From Tumebacillus lacus (lineage in GTDB: Bacteria > Bacillota > Bacilli > Tumebacillales > Tumebacillaceae): a stretch of DNA of 64,000 nt. Of the stretch, positions 1-9,544 are shown in pieces (within the stretch, counting starts at the first letter, position 1; each line of letters begins with the position of its first letter). The translations under genes were made by a program, and so were the position numbers. Where the stretch lies: contig NZ_JAPMLT010000014.1 in NCBI RefSeq assembly GCF_026410385.1, forward strand, positions 1-64,000, given 5' to 3'. The notes below the pieces were generated by a model. It ran no database searches and was not told the DNA's origin. It saw nothing but the letters and a program-made list of their open reading frames with translations.

Positions 1-172
<172 letters not shown>

Positions 173-231
173 AAGTGACTCATAGACACATTCGCATCCA
201 GTTTTCAGGGAATACAAACCCTAACACAAAA

Positions 232-350
<119 letters not shown>

Positions 351-368
351 GCAACACCCATAAAAAAT

Positions 369-486
<118 letters not shown>

Positions 487-516
487 ATTTTTTATATCCT
501 CCCGCAACACCCCACC

Positions 517-548
517 AGACCAGATCCCAACCGATCTGGTCTTTTTCT
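517..548 (+). terminator. Intrinsic terminator of the rrn operon
   Basis: A perfect 10-bp stem (agaccagatc 517-526 with gatctggtct 533-542) with a 6-nt loop is followed by a T-rich tract. It lies 30 nt after the second 5S gene and ends the rRNA operon. Confidence 0.9.
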
Positions 549-570
549 TTACCCACTCAAACAAAATTAG

Positions 571-915
571 CACCCGCCCCCCCTCACCTACAACAAACTC
601 CTCAATCAAGAAACTCCCCTCCAACCCGGCACGGAAGAGATCCTCCCGATCCCCTTCTACAGACATCTCGCGCAAAAAGGAGACACACTTTTTCGCATCG
701 CTCGCCGATACAGAGTCCCGGTGCAAGTCCTCTACGACTGGGCCTACGAATACGGCGAAGAATTCCCCGAAGACCTCATCGCCGGCGCCACGATCGTCAA
801 AATCCCTCAATTCCGTTATAACTATTACACCGCAAAGCCAGGCAACACCGCCGTCAGCATCGCCAAATCGGACCGGAAGGACAAACTCCGGTGTCCTTCA
901 AGGAGCGAGACCTGA
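571..915 (+). pseudogene. LysM-domain protein remnant
   Basis: An open frame from 571 to the TGA at 913-915 has no convincing start: its 5' end runs to a stop inside the rrn terminator region. Translation shows one near-complete LysM motif (QKGDTLFRIARRYRVPVQVL, then GATIVKIP) and the beginning of a second (YYTAKPGNTAVSIAKS), after which the frame decays and stops. LysM domains bind peptidoglycan or chitin. Missing start, truncated second repeat and position between an rRNA operon and a frameshifted gene point to a remnant of a larger cell-wall or spore-coat protein. A short real gene starting at GTG 721 is possible but would lack a complete LysM. Confidence 0.5.
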
Positions 916-1272
916 TCGAACGCTACCAGACGCTCGAACAAGGCCGGACAGACAGTGCCCGCATCTTGGCGGTCGCGACCAAACGAGAGATCCGGCAAGT
1001 CATCAAGGAAATGAAAGAAACCGTCTCATTAGATGCTGTCTACGCGATCACCTATGGTCTCGTACATAGAGTCACAGATGAAACTGGTGCTGGTCACAAG
1101 GCTGGAACTGGCCAAGACAGTCGCGTACAAAGTGGGGAAAACCGAAGAAGACATCATCGCCTTCATGCGAGACGAGCGTACGTTGCATGCAGAGGAAGCC
1201 ATCGGGCTCCAACTGGCGCATCGCTTTGAGGAAAAACTCTTGCAAGGCGGTGATGAGATCATCAACATATAA
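891..1272 (+). pseudogene. Frameshifted unknown protein
   Basis: Two frames look like halves of one protein. From GTG 891 (with ggaagga about 10 nt upstream) the text runs FKERDLIERYQTLEQG through EIRQVIKEMKETVSLDAVY up to about 1078. Sense then continues in another frame as RLELAKTVAYKVGKTEEDII to LLQGGDEIINI and a stop at 1270-1272. Both halves are charged, helical and non-repetitive, whereas each frame beyond the junction becomes arginine/histidine-rich nonsense. I do not recognise the family. Alternatives are two small independent genes or a sequencing error near 1078. The stop is followed directly by a terminator. Confidence 0.4.
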
Positions 1273-1306
1273 AAAGACAGAGCAGGGCGCCCCGCTCTGT
1301 CTTTTT
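1271..1306. terminator. Bidirectional intrinsic terminator
   Basis: A 13-bp stem, aaaaagacagagc (1271-1283) with gctctgtcttttt (1294-1306), has A- and T-tracts that make it work in both directions. It separates the decayed plus-strand frame from the minus-strand UbiA-like gene that ends at 1315. Confidence 0.85.
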
Positions 1307-1314
1307 ATATCGGA

Positions 1315-2202
1315 TCACGTCCACGCCATCCAAAGCGCCAATGCCATCGCATGCAGCACCGTCATCGTGATCATCTTCATCTGATTCCCCGCCACATTGC
1401 GCAGATCATGCAGATTTGTATTCCACGAATTAAAAGCCCCCAGCAACGCGCAGACAACTGTAAGCAAAAAGATATGCGTCACCCGCAGCGTCGCCATCGT
1501 CCCCAGCAACACCGTGAGCAAAAAATAAGCAGCCGGCACATGACGAGCCGCTTCAAAACCGAACTTGCGAGCCGCCCACGCGACCGTCGTCCGCTGCTTC
1601 TCCGCTTTTCGCGCTGTCGTCAGATCTCCAAGGTGGTACTGCATCAGCCAAGCCACACAGAGCAGCGAATGCAGAACCGCCGCCCAGCCGATCACCGGCT
1701 CCCACGCATCGGTCAGAATATAATAGGTCCCAAGCGTACAAGCGGTAATCGCCGGAAACGCGAGATACCACTCCCCGAGCATGGACAGGTATCGAAACGG
1801 ATGGCACGCATACGACAGCGCCGTCCACACCCCTACCAAGAGGAACAGTGTAAACGACCCGCTGGCCGTCTTGGCCGCATAGATCCCGAACGACACCGCC
1901 CCGATCAACCCCAGCAACCCGAACACAAACAATCCGCGATCACTCAGCGTCTTTTTCACACGAGCCGTCTCGGCTTTCGATCCCGATTTGCCGCTCGCTT
2001 TATGCTCTTGTACCGACTGGATCACGCCTTGCAACAACAGCACGGAGAGCAACAGCACCCCGAACATCATCCAATCCACCGCCGAAGCGGAACGTAGATC
2101 GTGCACAGCAAATCCGACCGAGATCGCCAGCGCGCTCAAACTCCACGAAAACACCGGCACAACACGCAGCAGCGGCAACGTTCTTCTCAACATGTGAAAC
2201 AT
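1315..2202 (-). CDS. UbiA-like integral membrane protein
   Basis: A 295-residue protein with about eight hydrophobic segments. The overall pattern is that of the UbiA prenyltransferase superfamily, enzymes that transfer a polyprenyl chain to an aromatic acceptor in the membrane (MenA, UbiA). The second aspartate-type region is recognisable (QYHLGDLTTARKAEKQRTTV, then an ARKFG segment resembling the GKxTLAxRLG end of family members). The first motif, usually NDxxDxxxD, is replaced by a stretch around QGVIQSVQEHKASG with no aspartates, so Mg-diphosphate binding may be altered or lost. ATG 2202 is chosen because aggtgggggt lies just upstream; a GTG at 2214 is in frame. It stands alone, divergent from nothing and ending at a shared terminator. 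Family call moderate, activity uncertain. Confidence 0.6.
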   Translation of the reverse strand: MFHMLRRTLPLLRVVPVFSWSLSALAISVGFAVHDLRSASAVDWMMFGVLLLSVLLLQGVIQSVQEHKASGKSGSKAETARVKKTLSDRGLFVFGLLGLIGAVSFGIYAAKTASGSFTLFLLVGVWTALSYACHPFRYLSMLGEWYLAFPAITACTLGTYYILTDAWEPVIGWAAVLHSLLCVAWLMQYHLGDLTTARKAEKQRTTVAWAARKFGFEAARHVPAAYFLLTVLLGTMATLRVTHIFLLTVVCALLGAFNSWNTNLHDLRNVAGNQMKMITMTVLHAMALALWMAWT

Positions 2203-2248
2203 GTCGACCCCCACCTCTCACGCATGGTTCTTGGCACTCAGTATGCGC

Positions 2249-3265
2249 TTACGGCGTGTAAAAAATGTTTCGTTCCTGACAGAGTTGATCGAGGATTAAA
2301 TTGGGGAATTTCCGCATCGACACATTCAAAAACTCATTGATCAAAAACGTATCGTGCGACGAAAAAGTCAGGATCATCTCCCCCCACCGCTCCGTCTCAT
2401 ACCGACACAGCATCCCCAGAACAAACATGATCATGTAATGCACCGAGATCTCCGGCAACACCAGATTACCTTCATGGGGAAAACGCAGATGCGGTTGGCC
2501 TGAAAAATCATGCAGGAGCAACGGATGATGCCGATCCTCATCCTCTTCCCCCTCAAACGCGATGCGCAACACCCCTGCATCATCCATCCCCTCCGGAAAC
2601 GAAAACCGCAGCGACTCCGACCCGTGGTGATTGAGCAGATCCAGAAGTTCCTCCTTGGTCTTCTCCGAGCCGGCCACAAACTGCCGAGGAACGTGCCATG
2701 TCCGGTCTTGCACATCCAGCCGCGTCACCTGGGGCGTCCCGTACAGCCGCTCATACGTCGGGATCAGCTCTGGAATCACTGCCAGCAACTGCTTCATCTG
2801 GAAGCGGTGCTGCGCCTCGAAAGGCGGCCCGCCGAGGATGCGATGCAACACGTGGAAAATGCCGTCTTTCTGCACCCGCACCTCATCTTCAGCGAACGAG
2901 TAATCGTCCCGCTTCAATTTGCGCGTCGACAGCCCGTGCTTCAACACGGAAGTCGTCGACGGGTACTCCGGATCATACGACGTGATCAACGCCTTGCTCA
3001 GTGCCATCATTCCGTAATAGAGCAAGAGCGGTTTGGTCAAAATATCGCAGTGCTCAGCTGCGCGATAGTACTCGCGTGCCTGCTTGAAACTGAAGATAAA
3101 CTTGGGCGTTGCTTGGTAGACGTGCCGTTGCACCGGGTCCATTCCTTGATCCGCGTATCGGCCGCGCAAAAACTCGCTGGCCGTCTGTTCGTTCTCGAAG
3201 TACACGAATGTATCCCACAATTTACGGTACGGTTTTTCCGTTGGAATGCGGACCTGCGTCTGCAT
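2249..3265 (-). CDS. yaaC: YaaC family protein
   Basis: A 338-residue soluble protein matching the YaaC family of Bacillales: the N-terminal part (WDTFVYFENEQTASEFL, later YYGMMALSKALI) and the conserved position between an rRNA operon and guaB on the opposite strand are as in B. subtilis. No catalytic motif or known domain is evident and the function of the family is not established. ATG 3265 lies 12 nt after aggagg; a TTG at 3277, directly against the same Shine-Dalgarno, is the alternative. It diverges from guaB, with about 125 nt between starts holding the guaB promoter. Confidence 0.8.
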   Translation of the reverse strand: MQTQVRIPTEKPYRKLWDTFVYFENEQTASEFLRGRYADQGMDPVQRHVYQATPKFIFSFKQAREYYRAAEHCDILTKPLLLYYGMMALSKALITSYDPEYPSTTSVLKHGLSTRKLKRDDYSFAEDEVRVQKDGIFHVLHRILGGPPFEAQHRFQMKQLLAVIPELIPTYERLYGTPQVTRLDVQDRTWHVPRQFVAGSEKTKEELLDLLNHHGSESLRFSFPEGMDDAGVLRIAFEGEEDEDRHHPLLLHDFSGQPHLRFPHEGNLVLPEISVHYMIMFVLGMLCRYETERWGEMILTFSSHDTFLINEFLNVSMRKFPNLILDQLCQERNIFYTP

Positions 3266-3302
3266 CGGGTCCTGCAACCTCCTTCCTCCCTGAAAAGCGT
3301 GC

Positions 3303-3331
3303 TTGACGCGTAAAAACGGGATTGCTAAACT
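3303..3331 (+). promoter_or_regulatory. Predicted sigma-A promoter of guaB
   Basis: TTGACG (3303-3308), a 17-nt spacer and TAAACT (3326-3331) preceded by TGC make an extended -10 promoter. Transcription would start near 3338, leaving a leader of about 50 nt before guaB. Confidence 0.65.
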
Positions 3332-3333
3332 AG

Positions 3334-4848
<1,515 letters not shown>

Positions 4849-4858
4849 ACGAAAATGT

Positions 4859-4897
4859 GAGGGTGTCTTGACAAACGTCAAGACACCCTCTTTTTTT
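4859..4897 (+). terminator. Intrinsic terminator after guaB
   Basis: A 14-bp perfect stem (4859-4872 with 4877-4890), AAAC loop and seven Ts. It begins 10 nt after the guaB stop codon. Confidence 0.93.
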
Positions 4898-4918
4898 CGT
4901 GAAAGGGACCTCCGTCTA

Positions 4919-4927
4919 TGGTATAAT
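4919..4927 (+). promoter_or_regulatory. Extended -10 promoter of dacA
   Basis: TGGTATAAT (4919-4927) is a perfect extended -10 element. No good -35 hexamer is visible 16-18 nt upstream, as is common for extended -10 promoters. Start near 4934 gives a leader of about 60 nt to dacA. Confidence 0.6.
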
Positions 4928-4997
4928 CGAGAATGTATTTTTGGGGACAAAATTGGGGAATGAAACGATACAAAAACATTGTGACGGAGGACAAATG

Positions 4998-6254
4998 ATG
5001 AAACGCCAGATGTTGAAAAAATACGTGTCGGGCGCGTTGATCGCCACGATGCTTTTGTCTGTGCAACTGCCGCAGACGTTGCAGATCCCGGGCACCACTC
5101 CGTACTTCGGGACGCAGATCGCACACGCGGAAGAAGCGGCGAAACTGCCGGCACTGGAAGTCGAATCGAAGTCCGGCCTGCTGATGGATGCCAAGAGCGG
5201 CCAGATCCTCTGGGCAAAAGACGAGCATGCCAAGCGCTATCCGGCGTCTGTCACCAAGATCATGACGATGATGCTCGCGTATGAAGCGGTGGAAAAAGGC
5301 GAGAAACAACTGACCGACATCGTGCCGGTCTCGAAGACGGCGTACGGTACGGAAGGTTCCAGCGTGTGGCTCGACCCGAAGGAAAAGTTTACGCTGGCGG
5401 AGATGATGGAGTTTATCACGATCCAGTCGGCAAACGATGCCTGCGTGGCGGTGGCGGAGTATATCGGCGGCAGTGAAGAAGGCTTTGTGGCGCGGATGAA
5501 TGAAAAGGCGAAGGAACTCGGCATGAACGACACGCATTTTGCCGATACCAACGGTCTGCATCATCCGGAGCACTATACGTCGGCCTACGACATCGCGATC
5601 ATGGCGCGCGAGTTGATCACGAAGTACCCGCAGGTGCTGGACGTGACCAAGGTGCAGACGAAGATGATTCGCAACGGCGCGTTTAAACTGGAGAACACCA
5701 ACCATGTGCTCGGCCAGTTTGAGGGCCTCGACGGTTTGAAAACCGGCTTTACCGACCAAGCTGGCTATTGTCTGGCAGGCACGGCGGAGCGTGACGGCAT
5801 GCGCCTGATCTCGATCCAACTGTTCGCAAGCAGCGATGCCAAGCGCGTGGAAGACACGAAGAAGATCCTCGACTACGGCTACGCAAACTTCAAGCAAGAG
5901 TCGGTGATCAAGCAAGGCGAAGCGGTGTCGGAACTCGCCCCGATCAGCAAGGGCAAGGAAAAAGAGACCGAAGCGGTCGCAGCCGGCGATCTGATGGTCG
6001 CGGTGCCGAAAAACGGCGGCGCGGTGGAGAAGAAGGTCGTCTTTGACAATGTGGAAGCTCCGGTGGCGAAGGACGCGAAGCTTGGCGAACTGCAGATCGT
6101 GCAGGACGGCAAGGTCGTGAGCAAAGTCGATCTGGTCGCCAAGCAGGACGTGGAGAAAGGTTCGTGGTTGCGCCTTGGCATGCGCGGCATCGGCAATTTC
6201 TTCTCCGGCATGTTTGGGGCGATCGGCTCTTCGATCTCCGGTCTGTTTGAGTAA
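4998..6254 (+). CDS. dacA: D-alanyl-D-alanine carboxypeptidase (penicillin-binding protein 5 type)
   Basis: A 418-residue low-molecular-mass PBP that removes the terminal D-Ala from peptidoglycan pentapeptides outside the membrane. An N-terminal signal peptide (KKYVSGALIATMLLS, cleavage near AHAEE) is followed by the peptidase S11 domain with all three active-site motifs: SVTK (Ser84, Lys87), SAN in QSANDAC, and KTG in GLKTGFTDQAG. A beta-rich C-terminal domain and an amphipathic tail (GMRGIGNFFSGMFGAIG) that would anchor it to the membrane complete the PBP5 layout. ATG 4998 sits 7 nt after ggagg; ATG 4995 is adjacent and in frame. Position between guaB and pdxS is conserved. Confidence 0.95.
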   Translation: MKRQMLKKYVSGALIATMLLSVQLPQTLQIPGTTPYFGTQIAHAEEAAKLPALEVESKSGLLMDAKSGQILWAKDEHAKRYPASVTKIMTMMLAYEAVEKGEKQLTDIVPVSKTAYGTEGSSVWLDPKEKFTLAEMMEFITIQSANDACVAVAEYIGGSEEGFVARMNEKAKELGMNDTHFADTNGLHHPEHYTSAYDIAIMARELITKYPQVLDVTKVQTKMIRNGAFKLENTNHVLGQFEGLDGLKTGFTDQAGYCLAGTAERDGMRLISIQLFASSDAKRVEDTKKILDYGYANFKQESVIKQGEAVSELAPISKGKEKETEAVAAGDLMVAVPKNGGAVEKKVVFDNVEAPVAKDAKLGELQIVQDGKVVSKVDLVAKQDVEKGSWLRLGMRGIGNFFSGMFGAIGSSISGLFE

Positions 6255-6284
6255 AATAAGCCTAGGGCAAGTGAGGGATGACGC

Positions 6285-6431
6285 ATGGAGCCGCAAATGA
6301 CCTTTCCGATGTGGTATTTGATCACACCGTTGATTTTGTTCATCATTTTGATTCCGGGTGGCTTCTTTATGTTCCGCGCGTTTTTGCGTCGGATGGCGCC
6401 GGAGAAAGATAACCAAGGGAACCAGGGTTAA
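6285..6431 (+). CDS. Small membrane protein, 48 residues
   Basis: ATG 6285 is preceded at normal distance by gtgaggga. The peptide has one strongly hydrophobic helix (YLITPLILFIILIPGGFF), a basic stretch (RAFLRR) and a polar tail, which predicts a single-pass protein with positive charges on the inner side. I do not recognise a family. It lies between dacA and pdxS, with its stop codon inside the loop of the next terminator, so it is probably translated from the dacA transcript. Confidence 0.55.
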   Translation: MEPQMTFPMWYLITPLILFIILIPGGFFMFRAFLRRMAPEKDNQGNQG

Positions 6432-6446
6432 ATACCCTGGTTTTCT
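6420..6446 (+). terminator. Intrinsic terminator of the dacA unit
   Basis: A 9-bp stem (6420-6428 with 6434-6442) is followed by TTTTCTT. The 5-nt loop carries the stop codon of the small membrane protein, so a ribosome at the stop covers the hairpin. Confidence 0.8.
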
Positions 6447-6478
6447 TATATGATTTTCAGGTTATCAAGGGCGTTTGG

Positions 6479-6508
6479 TTGTCACTTGTGGCTGTGTTAA
6501 GGTAAAAT
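6479..6508 (+). promoter_or_regulatory. Predicted sigma-A promoter of pdxST
   Basis: TTGTCA (6479-6484), an 18-nt spacer and TAAAAT (6503-6508). The predicted start near 6515 precedes pdxS by about 47 nt. Confidence 0.6.
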
Positions 6509-6561
6509 GGTTCATTAGAAGAGATGCTTGTCCACTACCGATCTCAGGAGGGTTACATACA

Positions 6562-7446
6562 ATGGTGCAAACGGGTACTGAACGCGTAAAACGCGGTATG
6601 GCAGAAATGCAAAAGGGTGGCGTCATCATGGACGTCATCAACGCGGAACAAGCGAAGATCGCAGAAGAGGCGGGCGCAGTTGCAGTCATGGCGCTGGAGC
6701 GCGTGCCGGCTGACATCCGTGCGGCAGGCGGCGTGGCTCGCATGGCCGACCCGACGATCATGGAAGAGGTCATGAAGGCCGTCTCCATCCCGGTCATGGC
6801 AAAAGCTCGCATCGGGCATTTTGTAGAAGCGAAAGTGCTGGAAGCGATGGGCGTGGACTATATCGACGAGTCGGAAGTTCTGACGCCGGCGGACGATAAG
6901 TATCACATCAACAAAAACGATTTCACCGTTCCGTTTGTCTGCGGTTGCCGTGATCTGGGTGAAGCGCTGCGTCGCATCTCGGAAGGCGCGTCGATGCTGC
7001 GCACGAAAGGCGAGCCGGGCACGGGCAACATCGTCGAAGCGGTTAAGCATATGCGCACCGTGCAAGCGCAGATCCGCAAGCTGTCTTCGATGGCAGAAGA
7101 CGAGCTGGTGATGGAAGCGAAAAACATCGGCGCTCCGATCGAACTGCTGCGCGAAGTGCGCACGCTGGGCAAACTGCCGGTGGTCAACTTTGCAGCGGGC
7201 GGCGTGGCTTCTCCGGCTGACGCAGCGCTGATGATGCACTTGGGCGCTGACGGCGTGTTTGTCGGCTCCGGTATCTTCAAGTCGGAAAACCCGGCGAAGT
7301 TTGCACGTGCCATCGTCGAAGCGACGACGCATTACACCGATTACAAGCTGATCGCAGAGCTGTCGAAAAACCTCGGCGGCGCGATGAAGGGCATCGAACT
7401 GGCGACTCTGAAAGAGTCCGAGCGCATGTCCGAACGCGGCTGGTAA
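6562..7446 (+). CDS. pdxS: Pyridoxal 5'-phosphate synthase, synthase subunit
   Basis: A 294-residue PdxS (YaaD), the TIM-barrel subunit that makes PLP from ribose 5-phosphate, glyceraldehyde 3-phosphate and ammonia supplied by PdxT. Lys81 in [10 protein letters not shown] is the conserved Schiff-base lysine; the [15 protein letters not shown] segment, the phosphate-binding [13 protein letters not shown] and VGSGIFKS are intact, and the length is exactly that of the family. ATG 6562 has the Shine-Dalgarno aggaggg; an in-frame upstream extension to 6475 has no family similarity. pdxT follows after 17 nt, forming a two-gene operon. Confidence 0.98.
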   Translation: MVQTGTERVKRGMAEMQKGGVIMDVINAEQAKIAEEAGAVAVMALERVPADIRAAGGVARMADPTIMEEVMKAVSIPVMAKARIGHFVEAKVLEAMGVDYIDESEVLTPADDKYHINKNDFTVPFVCGCRDLGEALRRISEGASMLRTKGEPGTGNIVEAVKHMRTVQAQIRKLSSMAEDELVMEAKNIGAPIELLREVRTLGKLPVVNFAAGGVASPADAALMMHLGADGVFVGSGIFKSENPAKFARAIVEATTHYTDYKLIAELSKNLGGAMKGIELATLKESERMSERGW

Positions 7447-7463
7447 GAAAGAAGGCATCGGCG

Positions 7464-8060
7464 ATGAAAATTGGCGTTTTGGCGCTGCAAGGCGCGGTGA
7501 TCGAGCACGTCAAGAGCCTGAAGCAAGCCGGGGCTGAAGAAGTGGTCCCGGTGAAATGGCCGAAAGATCTGGACGGGCTCGACGGACTGGTCCTGCCGGG
7601 CGGAGAGAGCACGACGATCGGGAAGCTGATGAACAAGTACGAACTGATGGAGCCGGTGCGGGAGATGGCGAAGCGCGGGGTGCCGATGTTTGGGACTTGT
7701 GCGGGTCTGATCTTGCTGGCGAATCGGGTTCAGGGGCAGGATTGGGTGCATATCGGTGCGCTCGATGCGCTCGTGGATCGGAATTCGTTCGGGCGGCAGG
7801 TGGATTCGTTTGAGGCGGATCTGGATGTCGTCGGGCTGGAAGGTTCGGAAAAGTATCCGGCTGTGTTTATTCGCGCGCCGCATATCATGGAGGTCGGTGC
7901 AGGCGTTGAGGTGCTGTCCACGGTGAATGACCGTGTGGTGGCAGCGCGACAAGGGCACCTGCTGGGGGCGTCTTTCCATCCGGAGCTGACGGATGATGTG
8001 AGATTGCACAAGTACTTCCTGAGTATGGTGGAGGAAGCGAAGAAGGCGGCTGTGAAATAG
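7464..8060 (+). CDS. pdxT: Pyridoxal 5'-phosphate synthase, glutaminase subunit
   Basis: A 198-residue class I glutamine amidotransferase (YaaE) that releases ammonia for Pdx[13 protein letters not shown] at the N terminus, the oxyanion region LPGGEST, the nucleophile Cys79 in GTCAGLIL, and the His172/Glu174 pair in FHPELT give the full catalytic triad. Cotranscribed with pdxS and ended by its own terminator. Confidence 0.97.
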   Translation: MKIGVLALQGAVIEHVKSLKQAGAEEVVPVKWPKDLDGLDGLVLPGGESTTIGKLMNKYELMEPVREMAKRGVPMFGTCAGLILLANRVQGQDWVHIGALDALVDRNSFGRQVDSFEADLDVVGLEGSEKYPAVFIRAPHIMEVGAGVEVLSTVNDRVVAARQGHLLGASFHPELTDDVRLHKYFLSMVEEAKKAAVK

Positions 8061-8077
8061 GGTTTTGTTTGGGAAAA

Positions 8078-8106
8078 GGGAGCGTCATGTCGACGCTCCC
8101 TTTTTC
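8078..8106 (+). terminator. Intrinsic terminator after pdxT
   Basis: A 9-bp stem, gggagcgtc (8078-8086) with gacgctccc (8092-8100), loop of 5 and six Ts, 18 nt after pdxT. Confidence 0.92.
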
Positions 8107-8148
8107 ATATTCTCAGGGAACATACACATTCGGCGGAGGTGGTTTGGG

Positions 8149-9222
8149 ATGGTGAATTTGTGGGAGAAGAGCGTGCAGGTGATGAAGGAAGGGCAAGAGC
8201 GAAACGGGGCGTTTCCCGCTTCGCCTGCTTTTGTGACGTATCGGTATTCGTGGCTGCGGGACGGGACGTTTACGGCGTATGCGCTTGATGTGGCGGGGGA
8301 GCATGTGGCGGCTGCTAATTTTTATCGGTGGGTGCACGGGGTGGTACGGCACTATTTGTTTAAAGTAGAGGATTTGGTTGTCAGGCGAAGGGAAGGGAAG
8401 GCGCTGGAGGCGGGGATGTTTTTGCATACGCGGTATACGGTGGAGGGGGATGAAGGGACGGAGGAGTGGGGGAATCATCAGCTCGATGGGTACGGGGCTT
8501 ATTTGTGGGGGGTGGCGGAGCACTTGCGGTTGAGCGGGGATGTGGTGTTTTTGGAGGAAGTAAGGGGGAGTGTTGAGGGGGTCATTCGGTATCTGGTGGA
8601 GTTTTGGGGGGAGCGGTGCTTTGATTGTTGGGAGGAGTTTGGGGATCGGGTGCATACGTCGACGTTGGCGGCGGTTTATGGGGGGCTGAGGGGGATTTCG
8701 AGGTATGTTGTCGTGGATGGGGTGCAGGAGGTGCTTGCGGAGATTAAGGGGTTTGTGGAGAGGGAGTGTGTGGTGGAGGGAAGGTTTTGTAAGTCGGTGG
8801 GGGATGAGCGGGTGGATGCGAATCTGTTGTGGGTGACGGTGCCGTTTGGGATGTTTGATGGGGAGGATGAAAGGGTTGTAGCGACGGTTCGGGAGATTGA
8901 GCGGGAATTGGTGACGGTTGGCGGGGGCGGGGTGCATCGGTATAGAGGGGATTCGTTTTATGGGGGCGGGGCTTGGGTGCTGCTGACGGCGTGGCTCGGG
9001 TGGTATTATGCGGCAGTGGGGAATGAGGAGCGGGCGCGGGAGTTGGTGGAGTGGGTGGAGCGACAGGCCGATGAGGAGGGGTATCTGCCGGAGCAGGTGG
9101 CGGAAGGGTTGATGGTGCCGGATGCGTATGGGGAGTGGGTGGGAAGGTGGGGGGAGTGTGCAAGACCTTTGTTGTGGTCGCATGCGATGTATGTGGTGGT
9201 GAGGAGGGCGTTGAGGGGGTAA
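8149..9222 (+). CDS. Glycoside hydrolase family 15 (glucoamylase-like) protein
   Basis: A 357-residue alpha/alpha-toroid enzyme of the GH15 type, which releases glucose from the ends of alpha-glucans. Recognisable family segments in order: YRYSWLRDGTFTAYALD, then WGNHQLDGYGAYLWG, CFDCWEEFGDRVHTSTLAA (WEE carries the likely general acid) and YLPEQVAEG (likely general base). There is no signal peptide and no N-terminal beta-sandwich domain, so it is a short cytoplasmic form; substrate could be maltodextrin, trehalose or a related glucoside. ATG 8149 follows ggcggaggtgg; an in-frame extension starts within the preceding terminator. Codon use differs from its neighbours (GGG, CGG, GTG, TTT dominate), see findings. 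Confidence 0.8.
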   Translation: MVNLWEKSVQVMKEGQERNGAFPASPAFVTYRYSWLRDGTFTAYALDVAGEHVAAANFYRWVHGVVRHYLFKVEDLVVRRREGKALEAGMFLHTRYTVEGDEGTEEWGNHQLDGYGAYLWGVAEHLRLSGDVVFLEEVRGSVEGVIRYLVEFWGERCFDCWEEFGDRVHTSTLAAVYGGLRGISRYVVVDGVQEVLAEIKGFVERECVVEGRFCKSVGDERVDANLLWVTVPFGMFDGEDERVVATVREIERELVTVGGGGVHRYRGDSFYGGGAWVLLTAWLGWYYAAVGNEERARELVEWVERQADEEGYLPEQVAEGLMVPDAYGEWVGRWGECARPLLWSHAMYVVVRRALRG

Positions 9223-9251
9223 AGTAGGTGACTGGCTGGCTGGGTTAGGTG

Positions 9252-9381
9252 CAGGGGGGGCGCGGGGATAGGTTACAGGTTCCCGTCAAAGGCCCCTCCC
9301 TTTGATTGGAGTTTTTTGAGGGTGGGGAGGGGCCTTTGAAGGTTACCTCTTCACCTATTCCCCGCGCCCCCTGTCGTTGAT
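9252..9381. repeat. Long imperfect palindrome in the GH15-serS gap
   Basis: The outer arms are caggggggg cgcggggataggt (from about 9252) and acctattccccgcgccccctg (to about 9381). An inner pair is tcaaaggcccctccc (about 9287-9301) with gggaggggcctttga. Together they could form a hairpin of about 130 nt with an interrupted stem and a T-rich apical loop. No coding sense was found in 9223-9540. It may act as a terminator for GH15, a protected RNA 3' end or a cruciform. Confidence 0.6.
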
Positions 9382-9426
9382 GGGCACTCGACGTGGTGGG
9401 AAGGGCATGGGGGGGCGGGCAAGCGT

Positions 9427-9456
9427 TTGTATGGGGGTGGGATTTTGTGTTAAAAT
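9427..9456 (+). promoter_or_regulatory. Possible serS promoter
   Basis: TTGTAT (9427-9432), 18-nt spacer and TAAAAT (9451-9456) lie just upstream of a hairpin with a T-tract, so the transcript would meet that hairpin within its first 30 nt. Confidence 0.4.
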
Positions 9457-9468
9457 AACGTTTGTACG

Positions 9469-9497
9469 CTCTCGTCATGGAGACGGGGGTTTTTTTG
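9469..9497 (+). terminator. Hairpin with T7 in the serS leader (attenuator-like)
   Basis: ctctcgtc (9469-9476) pairs with gacggggg (9482-9489), including G-U pairs, followed by TTTTTTTT. It lies between the possible serS promoter and the serS start, 48 nt before the ATG. It is either the terminator for upstream transcription or an early attenuator. No T-box sequence is present. Confidence 0.55.
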
Positions 9498-9544
9498 TAG
9501 GGTGAGAGTTGAGTTTTGTACATAGATGAAGGAGTGTTGTCGGG

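Noticed and set aside
9223-9544. T-box leader for serS
   Set aside because: No TGGNACCGCG-type antiterminator sequence occurs in the gap; the large palindrome and hairpin do not fit T-box layout.
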